Below are positions 18,101-25,920 of a stretch of DNA of 64,000 nucleotides, in pieces. The notes beneath the pieces are model-generated. The model was not told the origin of the DNA. It did not search any database and saw only the letters and a program-made list of their open reading frames with translations. Each line of letters begins with the position of its first letter. Positions within the stretch are counted from its first letter, which is position 1. A program made the position numbers and the translations under genes. The DNA is from Ferruginibacter albus (GTDB lineage: Bacteria > Bacteroidota > Bacteroidia > Chitinophagales > Chitinophagaceae): positions 2,382,001 to 2,446,000 of the forward strand of contig NZ_CP083388.1 in NCBI RefSeq assembly GCF_020042285.1, in the 5' to 3' direction.

Positions 18101-21100
18101 GGAACCACTTCCACTTCTTCAAGCCCCGTACATTATTATTCAACGCCCGGCGTATACACTGTTACATTGTATGCCAAAGGACAAGGAACTTGTATTGACA
18201 GCATTAAGCGAACCATTCGTTTGTACCCTTCAACGGCTGTTTTAAAATATTCTCCTTTGCAATCCTGCTCTCAGATAAGTGTAAACTTGCATGCCACTAC
18301 AGCAGGACCCGTAAGCTATTTTTGGGATTTTGGAGATGGCAATACTTTACAAAGCAATGATTCCATCATTAATAAACCTTATTCATTTGCAGGAAGCTAC
18401 GTACCTAAAGTAATTTTAACCGATCCAACCGGCTGCCAGATTCCATTGATAGGCACCGATACCATCAAAATAACCAAAAGCAACGTCAATTTTGGTGTAA
18501 GCGATTCTTTGGTGTGCTTCGGGCAACCTATAACATTTACAGATTCCACCATCGGCAATGTTCCTATAAAATCTTACAAATGGACTTTTGGAGACGGTGC
18601 AACTTCTTCGCAACAAAAGCCTGTTCATTCTTATTCATCAGCAGGCAATTATAGCATAAGCTTAGTAGTAACTACTACAGATAACTGTAATGACACTTTG
18701 CTTAAAAGCAATTTTATCCATGTATATGGACCAACGGCCAAATTCACTGTCTCATCTTTAAAAGGTTGTCAGCAAAACAGCATAATCAACTTTACAGATA
18801 ATTCAACAACCGACAGCATACACGCAATTGTAAACTGGCATTGGGATTATGGAGATGGCATTATAAAAGATTTATCGTCGCTCCCATTCACGCACATTTA
18901 TGACACATCCGGCTCTTTTGTACCCAAATTAAAAATAACGGATAGTTATGGTTGCAGCGATAGCTTTATGTTGAATGTGCCAATAATTGTAACCAACCCC
19001 AAAGCTGCTTTTGTAGCATCAGACACTTTAGTTTGCTCTTCTTCTACTGTTATTTTCAATAATAATTCAACCGGCAGCAGTTTAACATATGCGTGGTCGT
19101 TAGGCGATGGCAATATATCTATTCAAAAAAATCCATCAATATCATATGCAGATGGTGTTTATACTGTAAAGCTGGTAGTTACTGATAATAATGGCTGTAC
19201 TGATTCTTTGCAAAAAAACAATTATATAACCGTTCAAACTGCAAAAGCATTATTTATATTAGATGACTCTGTAACATCCTGCCCTCCGTTAAATGTTCAT
19301 TTCACCAACAACTCCATAAACGATACTGCCGTAATATGGTCTTTTGGAGATGGAGCTACAAGTACGACCAACAATCCTGTTCACACGTTTTCAACCCCTG
19401 GCAAATACATTATTACATTAATTGCTAAAGGACCGGGGGGATGTGCAGACAGTGCTAAAAGTACTGTTGAGATATTCTCGCCGCTTGTTTCTGTAACATA
19501 TAGTCCGTTGATAAGTTGTTCCGGCTTAACTGCAACATTCCATGCAAGTTCTTCGGGTCCCATGGATTCTTATTCCTGGAATTTTGGGGATGGAGACACA
19601 GCGATCTCTATTTCTCCGGATACTACGCACGATTACATTACTCCCGGGAATTATTTGCCTAAGTTGATCGCAAACGATCCATCGGGATGTAAGATCGCTG
19701 CAAATAATACCGACTCTATTCACATTATTAAAAGCTTTGTAGCTTTTAAAGCAATAGATTCTTCTGTTTGCTTTGGCAATGCCATTACGTTCGCAGATAA
19801 TACTAGCTCAACAGGCATTATTGCTTCTTATCATTGGGATTTTGGTGACGGAGATACTTCATCTCTTCCAAATCCTGTGCATGCTTATGCTGCTACAGGA
19901 GCTTATACAATCAACTTAAAGGTTACCACAACTAACGGCTGCATAGATTCTCTTGTAAAGAATAATTATATACATGTTTATGGACCTAAAGCAAAATTCG
20001 GAGTATCTGCAAATGCAGGCTGCCAACCTTTATCTGTAAATTTTTTAGATAGTTCCGGTACGGATGGAATAAACACTATTACCAACTGGCAATGGAACTA
20101 TGGTGATAGCATTATTGAAAATCTTATAATTCCTCCTTTTACTCATATATATAATTTTGGATCTTTTATCCCTTCTTTAAAAGTAACGGATGCATTCGGA
20201 TGTAGTGACAGCATTACATTAGCCAATCAAATTTTTGTGACCAATCCTAAAGCGGTTTTTTATGCCTCTGACTCACTGATTTGCTCTTCCACTTCAATTA
20301 CATTCAATAACATTTCAACAGGCAATAACTTAACATATGCATGGTCGCTAGGCTCAGGAGCTTCTTCTGCACAAAGTCCAACTACAACGTACCCAACTGA
20401 CGGGATCTATTCCGTAAAATTGGTAGTTACCGATATTAATGGCTGTAAAGATTCTCTGCAAAAAGATAATTATATAACTGTTCGAACAGTAAAAGCAGCA
20501 TTCACGTTAAATGATTCTCTTACTTCCTGCGCTCCTTTGAATGTTCAATTCACTAATAGCTCGGTTAACGACACCGGCTTTGTATGGCATTTTGGAGATG
20601 GTTCTACCAGCACTGTTCAAAATCCTTCTCATAGCTTTACAGATTCAGGAACTTTTGTGGTAACATTAGTAGCTCAAGGTCCGGGCGGTTGTGTTGATAG
20701 CGCTAAACATACGGTTAAAGTATTTTCTCCGAAAGTATCTTTAGCTTATAGTCCGTTAAACAGCTGCTCGGGATTAAATGCAACTTTCCATATTACATCA
20801 ACAGGTCCAATTGTCTCTTATACCTGGGATTTTGGAGATGGAGACACCGCCACAACAACTACTATAGATACAACTCATAATTATAGTACGCCGGGAAATT
20901 ATTTACCGAAAGTATTTGCCAACGATATCTCTGGATGCAAGATTCCGGCAATTGGAACAGATAGCATACATATTACCAAAAGCAATGTAAGTTTCTTTAC
21001 AAGTGACTCTGCGGCTTGTTTAGCAAGCGCTGTTCACTTTAGCGACGCAACTACTTCTACAGGTAATATCATTTCATATCATTGGGATTTTGGCGATGGA

Positions 21101-23725
21101 ACTGCTTCAGTGCAACAAAACCCAATACACACGTATGCTTCAACCGGAACATACAGTATTAAGCTTACTGTAACAACGATCGAGGGTTGTATCGATTCGC
21201 TTTCAAAAACTAATTATGTTCATGTATATGGACCCAAAGCTAAATTCGGAGTTTCGGCAACTAAAGGCTGTCAGCCTTTATCTATCAATTTTTTAGATAG
21301 CTCCACTACAGACGGAATAAATTCCATTACCAACTGGCAATGGAATTATGGAGACGGAACTATTGAAAATCTTACAACATTACCTTTTGCCCATGTATAC
21401 AATTTCGGTTCTTTTACTCCTTCATTAAAAGTAACAGATACCTTTGGATGCAGCGATAGCATTACATTGAACAACCAGATTTTCATAACCAATCCTAAAG
21501 CAGGTTTTTATGCATCTGATTCTTTAGCCTGTTCTTCTACGCAGGTAACATTCAATAATGTTTCATCAGGCAATAACTTAACGTATGCATGGTCGTTAGG
21601 CTCAGGAACTTCTTCTGCACAAAACCCAACCACTACTTACCCTGCAGATGGAACTTATTCTGTAAAACTGGTAATTACCGATATTAATGGCTGTAAAGAT
21701 TCTTTACAAAAGGATAATTACATAAACGTACAAACAGCAAAAGCATCTTTTACTTTAGATGATTCAGCTACTTCTTGTCCTCCTTTAAATGTACAGTTTA
21801 CCAATACCAGCATTAATGCAAATTCTATACAATGGAATTTTGGTGATGGTGCAACAAGTACAAATGCAAATCCAACACATAGTTATTCTACTTCCGGCAC
21901 ATATATCGTTACATTGATCACCAATGGAGCGGGAGGATGTATAGACAGTTCCAAACATACTGTCCAGATTTTCTCTCCAAATATTTCTTTAAGTTACAGT
22001 CCGTTAAATAGTTGCTCAACATTAAATGCAACATTTCATGCTACCTCTACGGGTCCAATAACATCTTACACCTGGAATTTTGGAGATGGAGATACTGCAG
22101 CAAGCGTTAATCCGGATATAACACATTTGTACAGCACTCCGGGTGTATACCTGCCTAAAATAACAGCGCATGATATTTCAGGTTGTAGCATACCCGTAAC
22201 CGGTAGTGATAGCATTCATATAACTAAAAGCAATGTCAACTTTACGGCCAATGATACTGTAGTTTGCAGTGGCGAAGCAATTGGGTTTACCAACGCAGTA
22301 ACCTCTACTTCTTCCATCGCATCTTATCAATGGAATTTTGGAGATGGAACGATATCATCTCAACCAAACCCAACACATAAGTATATTTCCGCAGGAATTT
22401 ATTCTGTTAAATTAGTTGTTACTACAATAAACGGTTGTGCTGATTCTATTACGAAGAATAATTACATCAAGGTAAACACCGTTCCTGATATAAGCATTAC
22501 CAAGCCTGTATCAGGCTGTGTACAAGTCCCTGTGACCTTCAACGGTGTTTGGAATAATGCAGATACATCTACCATACATTGGTCGTGGACATTTGGCAAT
22601 GGCAATACATCAGCCTTGCAAAATCCGGTTACGCAATTATATAATACCGCAGGTAATTTCCCTGTACTTTTAATTGCTCAATCTTTAAGCGGCTGTGCAG
22701 ATACAAGTTCTACAAGTATTTCTATAAATGGTTCGCCGGTAGTAGATGCAGGAAGCAACGTAAATATCTGTTCCGGTGCACAGGCACAATTAAATGCAAT
22801 CGGAGCCATTTCATATACCTGGTCACCGGCTACTAATTTAAGCTGTACCAATTGTGCCAACCCTGTTGCAACACCTGCTAATGATATAACGTATTATGTA
22901 AAAGGAGTTGCAGCAAACGGATGTGAGAATACGGATTCTGTTTCTATCAAAATTAATGGCAGGTTTACATTAACCGTAACACCCAAAACTGATTCCTTAT
23001 GCTTTGGACAATCGACACAATTAACCGCATCCGGTGGAGGCAAATACATATGGAGTCCTGCTTATAAACTAAGCAATCCGGGAATAAATAATCCTGTAGC
23101 AACACCTGATTCAAGCATTACCTATAAAGTAGTAGCAACCGATAACAATAATTGCTATAAAGATTCTGCCACAGTAAAAATTTCTGTATTTGCTTATCCA
23201 GTAGTAAATGCCGGTCCAGACAAAAGAGTGTTCCTCGGAGAGCCGGTAACACTATCTCCTTTTTATTCAACTGATATAAATTCCTGGACCTGGACACCTT
23301 CAACCGATTTAAGTTGTTCAAGCTGTCCTAACCCTACTGCATCTGTACAAAAAAGTACTACTTATACTGTCAAAGTAATGAATGCGGCAGGTTGTACGGC
23401 ACAGGATGAAATAAAGATAATATTACCTTGCGAAGGCAGCATTTTCATTCCCAATACCTTCTCTCCTAATGGAGATAAAGTGAATGATGTTTTTTATCCA
23501 AGAGGAACTGACGTGTATATGATCCAGTCTCTCCGCGTATTCGACCGTTGGGGAGAGCTGGTATTTCAACGCACCAATTTTGCTCCCAATGTTGAATCCC
23601 TGGGATGGGACGGACGCATCAATGGAACAACAGCCAGCTCTGATGTATATACTTATATAATTGAAATAATATGTAACAACAACAATATTTCAACTTTTAA
23701 AGGAAATGTTAGCTTAATTCGATAA
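15167..23725 (+). CDS. giant PKD-repeat adhesin with T9SS type B sorting domain (2852 aa)
   Basis: This is a probable cell-surface adhesin, SprB-like in architecture though not an assigned orthologue. A signal peptide (about 1-30, ending SFAQ) leads into about 30 PKD repeats with W-x-FGDG cores. Repeats 10-29 are four tandem copies of a five-PKD supermodule starting at residues 771, 1188, 1606 and 2022 (periods 417, 418 and 416). The last PKD, two SPATNL/SPAYKL-type Cys repeats and a C-terminal sorting domain (FIPNTFSPNGDKVND, FDRWGE, GWDG, NVSLIR) follow. Flanks outside the modules match the 1601-residue neighbour in length and order. In modules 3 and 4 the second PKD has LGSG instead of FGDG. 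The PorP/SprF gene lies 71 bp downstream, probably in the same operon. Confidence 0.94.
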   Translation: MTLTGNHKKTLLKFTFSILLAFCYTFSFAQLAANFSASPVSGCAPLTVTFQDLSSGSPTGWQWDLGNGTISTQQSPTTTYFNAGNYTITLTISDINGNDSIKKNQYITVYDKPTANFSISSTTGCFPLRAGFTDLSSSGSGTITNWDWDFGDGNSDTLQNAYHKYASTGNYAVALKVTNSNGCSNILIKPALVKVTNGVKPGFINSTPVHCKAPETISFTNTSTGPGTLTYQWNFGDGNTSTVQNPSNSYLTSDTFSVQLIVKSSSGCTDTLLKTDSLIIRNYQTKLSGPDSVCINTAANFNNISQPLPTTSFWNFGDGDTSSSFNPSKTWITAGVFTIKLKNDYGVCTDSISKPIKVTSSPVVKFSVADTIGCVAPFSTQFVDSSSGAVSWFWDFGDGKTSTQKNPLHTFDSLKSYTVSLTVTNAAGCTTTLKKTNYIKLSRLSPAIFFSNPQGCLSTYAVALSAGLSYPKPVNYLWDFGDGTTSTLTPVSKKYLATGTYTVKLYVTTADGCSDSAVKSNLIKIGTPVAVNFSAAPLVQCVGKNVQFTDSTIGADSWIWDFGDGTTSTLKNPIHAYQLNGTFTVKLTAGNNGCQTLVTKTNYIQVLPPVAKFTPVVDCSNKTSVSFTDNSIQPQTWNWKFGDSDSITTQNAIHNYAALGSYNVVLTVTNGGCVNSKTIAIKLVNEHADFSKAKDSVCKNTAATFSVINSTAANITNYTFDFGDGTIVSTAARTLSHTYVTPGTYSVKLTITDINSCKDSITKVNYITIVGPTAKFTAMPMAGCKGVKINFTDNSLTDGNHLINKWQWNYGDGIIDSISTPPFNHIYNTTGSFPVNLKIKDSNGCTDSISSATPIIVTMPKAAFTSKDTLSCIGNIITLTNTSTGVTPTYAWTFGDGNSATQPAPTLSYAADGNYSVKLIVTDVNGCKDSLSRSNFIKIKTSKAAFTVSDSVSSCSPFQVNFTNTSLNSTLQNWDFGDGTTSTSSSPVHYYSTPGVYTVTLYAKGQGTCIDSIKRTIRLYPSTAVLKYSPLQSCSQISVNLHATTAGPVSYFWDFGDGNTLQSNDSIINKPYSFAGSYVPKVILTDPTGCQIPLIGTDTIKITKSNVNFGVSDSLVCFGQPITFTDSTIGNVPIKSYKWTFGDGATSSQQKPVHSYSSAGNYSISLVVTTTDNCNDTLLKSNFIHVYGPTAKFTVSSLKGCQQNSIINFTDNSTTDSIHAIVNWHWDYGDGIIKDLSSLPFTHIYDTSGSFVPKLKITDSYGCSDSFMLNVPIIVTNPKAAFVASDTLVCSSSTVIFNNNSTGSSLTYAWSLGDGNISIQKNPSISYADGVYTVKLVVTDNNGCTDSLQKNNYITVQTAKALFILDDSVTSCPPLNVHFTNNSINDTAVIWSFGDGATSTTNNPVHTFSTPGKYIITLIAKGPGGCADSAKSTVEIFSPLVSVTYSPLISCSGLTATFHASSSGPMDSYSWNFGDGDTAISISPDTTHDYITPGNYLPKLIANDPSGCKIAANNTDSIHIIKSFVAFKAIDSSVCFGNAITFADNTSSTGIIASYHWDFGDGDTSSLPNPVHAYAATGAYTINLKVTTTNGCIDSLVKNNYIHVYGPKAKFGVSANAGCQPLSVNFLDSSGTDGINTITNWQWNYGDSIIENLIIPPFTHIYNFGSFIPSLKVTDAFGCSDSITLANQIFVTNPKAVFYASDSLICSSTSITFNNISTGNNLTYAWSLGSGASSAQSPTTTYPTDGIYSVKLVVTDINGCKDSLQKDNYITVRTVKAAFTLNDSLTSCAPLNVQFTNSSVNDTGFVWHFGDGSTSTVQNPSHSFTDSGTFVVTLVAQGPGGCVDSAKHTVKVFSPKVSLAYSPLNSCSGLNATFHITSTGPIVSYTWDFGDGDTATTTTIDTTHNYSTPGNYLPKVFANDISGCKIPAIGTDSIHITKSNVSFFTSDSAACLASAVHFSDATTSTGNIISYHWDFGDGTASVQQNPIHTYASTGTYSIKLTVTTIEGCIDSLSKTNYVHVYGPKAKFGVSATKGCQPLSINFLDSSTTDGINSITNWQWNYGDGTIENLTTLPFAHVYNFGSFTPSLKVTDTFGCSDSITLNNQIFITNPKAGFYASDSLACSSTQVTFNNVSSGNNLTYAWSLGSGTSSAQNPTTTYPADGTYSVKLVITDINGCKDSLQKDNYINVQTAKASFTLDDSATSCPPLNVQFTNTSINANSIQWNFGDGATSTNANPTHSYSTSGTYIVTLITNGAGGCIDSSKHTVQIFSPNISLSYSPLNSCSTLNATFHATSTGPITSYTWNFGDGDTAASVNPDITHLYSTPGVYLPKITAHDISGCSIPVTGSDSIHITKSNVNFTANDTVVCSGEAIGFTNAVTSTSSIASYQWNFGDGTISSQPNPTHKYISAGIYSVKLVVTTINGCADSITKNNYIKVNTVPDISITKPVSGCVQVPVTFNGVWNNADTSTIHWSWTFGNGNTSALQNPVTQLYNTAGNFPVLLIAQSLSGCADTSSTSISINGSPVVDAGSNVNICSGAQAQLNAIGAISYTWSPATNLSCTNCANPVATPANDITYYVKGVAANGCENTDSVSIKINGRFTLTVTPKTDSLCFGQSTQLTASGGGKYIWSPAYKLSNPGINNPVATPDSSITYKVVATDNNNCYKDSATVKISVFAYPVVNAGPDKRVFLGEPVTLSPFYSTDINSWTWTPSTDLSCSSCPNPTASVQKSTTYTVKVMNAAGCTAQDEIKIILPCEGSIFIPNTFSPNGDKVNDVFYPRGTDVYMIQSLRVFDRWGELVFQRTNFAPNVESLGWDGRINGTTASSDVYTYIIEIICNNNNISTFKGNVSLIR
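17477..22480 (+). repeat. four tandem ~1.25-kb coding supermodules (5 PKD each)
   Basis: Copies start at 17477, 18728, 19982 and 21230, marked by GGACC at the codons for GPTAKF or GPKAKF. Periods are 1251, 1254 and 1248 bp, all multiples of three. Each copy has the same order of PKD types: YGDG, then the often degenerate LGDG/LGSG, then FGDGATST-like, FGDGDT-like and FGDGTxSS-like. Copies 3 and 4 are clearly the most alike. The end at about 22480 is inferred from the period. Confidence 0.88.
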
Positions 23726-23796
23726 TAAAAATGAAAGTATGTCGTTTATATATTGTGCCGAGTGACAATCGAGAAGTCCAAAAATCCAACAATACC

Positions 23797-24831
23797 ATGA
23801 AACAATTTTTTCGTAACCCTCTGTATTACCTGCTATTGCTGACTTTGTTCAGTACAGCAGCTTCAGCACAGGACATTCACTTTTCTCAATTTTTCGAAAC
23901 GCCATTATTACGTAATCCCGCTTTGGCTGGTATATTCTCAGGCGATATGCGCCTGCAGGCTGTATATCGTACACAGTGGCAAAGCGTAACTGTTCCTTAT
24001 CAAACAACTTCGGTAAATGGTGAATTTAAATTACCTATCGGTAAAGGATACGATTTCATTACCATTGGTGGACAAGTATTATACGATAAAGCCGGAACAA
24101 TAGCCTTAACTACTACTCAGGTATTACCAACTATCAATTATCATAAGTCGTTAAGCGATTATAAGAATATGTACCTATCGATGGGTTTTATGGGAGGTAT
24201 TGTGCAACGCAGTCTTGATCGCAGCAAAGTAACTACCAACAGCCAGTTTGATGGTAATAATTATAACCCCGGCTTATCAGACGGAGAAAATTTTGCTCAA
24301 ACTTCGTACAGCTATTTTGATGGAACAGCCGGTGTTAGCTTTAACTCACAGGTAGGTGACGATGAAAAAAGCAACATGTACTTAGGCATCGCTTATCATC
24401 ACTTTACTAAACCAAGAGGCATCTCTTTTTATGAAGATCCAAATATTCAATTAACTCCTAAATGGGTGTATTCAGCAGGCTTACGCTTAGGTACTTCTGA
24501 TGATTCGTATGTTACTTTCCAGGGAGATTATTCACAGCAAGGACCTTATACTGAAACAATAGCAGGCGCTATGCTGACTAAAAATTTAGATGAAGAAGAA
24601 ACACCTAAATACGCTATCAGCGGTGGTTTGTATATGAGGTGGAAAGACGCTATCATTCCTGTAGGAAAATTAGATATGAATCCACTGTCTGTATCTGTTA
24701 GTTATGATATCAATACCTCACAATTAACATCAGCCAGTAGCGGAAGAGGTGGTTTAGAATTAGCATTGACTTATCAAAAATATTTTGAAAACAATTCCAG
24801 CAAGGACGCCGTAAGATGTCCGCGGTTTTAA
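23797..24831 (+). CDS. PorP/SprF family type IX secretion-associated membrane protein
   Basis: PorP/SprF proteins are outer-membrane β-barrel partners of T9SS cargo; in Flavobacterium, SprF is needed for surface display of the adhesin SprB. The product from ATG 23797 is 344 residues with a signal peptide ending in ASAQ (about residue 24) and the family motif LRNPALAGIF just after it. Barrel-like alternating strands fill the rest. An in-frame ATG at 23731 would add 22 polar residues before the signal, so it was not chosen. It follows the 2852-residue adhesin by 71 bp and ends at a strong terminator. Together the three genes look like a cargo and partner unit. Confidence 0.92.
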   Translation: MKQFFRNPLYYLLLLTLFSTAASAQDIHFSQFFETPLLRNPALAGIFSGDMRLQAVYRTQWQSVTVPYQTTSVNGEFKLPIGKGYDFITIGGQVLYDKAGTIALTTTQVLPTINYHKSLSDYKNMYLSMGFMGGIVQRSLDRSKVTTNSQFDGNNYNPGLSDGENFAQTSYSYFDGTAGVSFNSQVGDDEKSNMYLGIAYHHFTKPRGISFYEDPNIQLTPKWVYSAGLRLGTSDDSYVTFQGDYSQQGPYTETIAGAMLTKNLDEEETPKYAISGGLYMRWKDAIIPVGKLDMNPLSVSVSYDINTSQLTSASSGRGGLELALTYQKYFENNSSKDAVRCPRF

Positions 24832-24908
24832 GTAGCAATCGTATATCTACAAAGGTCGTGTACTAACAAACAAGAGCTTTTGTTTTTATGGATTGTTTGG
24901 ATAACAAG

Positions 24909-24930
24909 CCCCCGATTTCGGGGGTTTTTT
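24909..24930 (+). terminator. strong intrinsic terminator
   Basis: CCCCCG pairs with CGGGGG across an ATTT loop and is followed by six T. It ends the PorP/SprF gene and probably the adhesin operon. Confidence 0.9.
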
Positions 24931-24996
24931 GTTTGCAGTTAAACAAAAAAAGCAGCCGGTAAAAGCTGCTTTGATAATTTTATTATTACTTAAATA

Positions 24997-25728
24997 TTAT
25001 TTTCCGAAGACCTTCTTTAATATATCTGTAACCTGTGCTGCAGGGTCTTTACGTATCTTTTGCTCCTGCAATCCAATATTATAAAATAAACCGTTCAATG
25101 ATTTATCGGTAACATATCCTACGAGGTCAGGATTTACCTTTTGCACAAATGGGATTTTATTATACGTAGTGAAAACCTCGTTCCAGTATTTGGTAGCATC
25201 AAACTTTTTTAAAGAGCTGTCAATAACAGGTCTGAATTTTTGTGTAAGCTGAGACGTAGTGCTCTTTCTTAAGTAGCTAGTGGCGGCTGTATCGTTTCCC
25301 TGTAATATTTGCAAACCATCCGTAATGGTCATGTGTGTAATAGAATTCAGGAAAATATCTCCTACGCCACCTGCTGCATCCTCTGCCGCCCTGTTCATAG
25401 AAAGAATAGCTTTATCAACCATGCTGCCCATGCCCATACTGCGTAAAGTACTTTCTACTTTTTGCGCTTCAGGAGGTAATAGTATTTTAATAGCTGCATC
25501 TTTAAAAAAACCGTCCACCTTGCTTACTTTGGCAACGCTACTGTCTGCCCCTACTTTCAACGCTTCTTTTAAGCCGCTTATAATATCATCATTGCTCAAT
25601 CCCGGCTTTGCCTTATTAGTACTTGGAATTGCTTTTTGCACCTGGTTCAATAATCCTCCAATACCTTGCGCATGAACATTACTGTTAGCAATTACAGATA
25701 CCAGCACGATCGAAATAATTTTTTTCAT
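24997..25728 (-). CDS. DUF4197 domain-containing secreted protein
   Basis: The 243-residue product has a signal peptide (about 1-20, ending NVHAQ) and then matches the DUF4197 pattern: ISGLKEALKVG, the VSKVDGFFKD region, ILLPPEAQKVE, MNRAAEDAA and the C-terminal KSLNGLFYNIG and DPAAQVTDILKKVF. Members are periplasmic or outer-membrane associated, mostly helical, and have no known biochemical role. A TACATTTG box lies 18 bp upstream of the ATG. The gene is isolated and converges on the PorP/SprF terminator. Confidence 0.88.
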   Translation of the reverse strand: MKKIISIVLVSVIANSNVHAQGIGGLLNQVQKAIPSTNKAKPGLSNDDIISGLKEALKVGADSSVAKVSKVDGFFKDAAIKILLPPEAQKVESTLRSMGMGSMVDKAILSMNRAAEDAAGGVGDIFLNSITHMTITDGLQILQGNDTAATSYLRKSTTSQLTQKFRPVIDSSLKKFDATKYWNEVFTTYNKIPFVQKVNPDLVGYVTDKSLNGLFYNIGLQEQKIRKDPAAQVTDILKKVFGK

Positions 25729-25746
25729 AGATCTTTTTTTGTGTTA

Positions 25747-25754
25747 CAAATGTA
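25747..25754 (-). promoter_or_regulatory. putative -7 box of the DUF4197 gene
   Basis: Minus-strand TACATTTG matches TAnnTTTG and lies 18 bp before the ATG at 25728. Confidence 0.35.
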
Positions 25755-25920
25755 AATATGTTTCTTATTTAAAAACTTGTTTGACGTTCTTGCTGCTATT
25801 AAACAGACGGACCCTATGACCAAAATGGAAAAGAAAAAGTTTAATTATTAAAGCTTATTTTATATAATCTATACATAGTTACTCAATAATTAATGAATTA
25901 TATTGCAACAAAAAGTGCGG

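Noticed and set aside
17477..22480. Tandem repeats considered as a CRISPR array or non-coding satellite
   Set aside because: The period is about 1.25 kb, always a multiple of three, and lies in one intact frame, so these are coding domain repeats.
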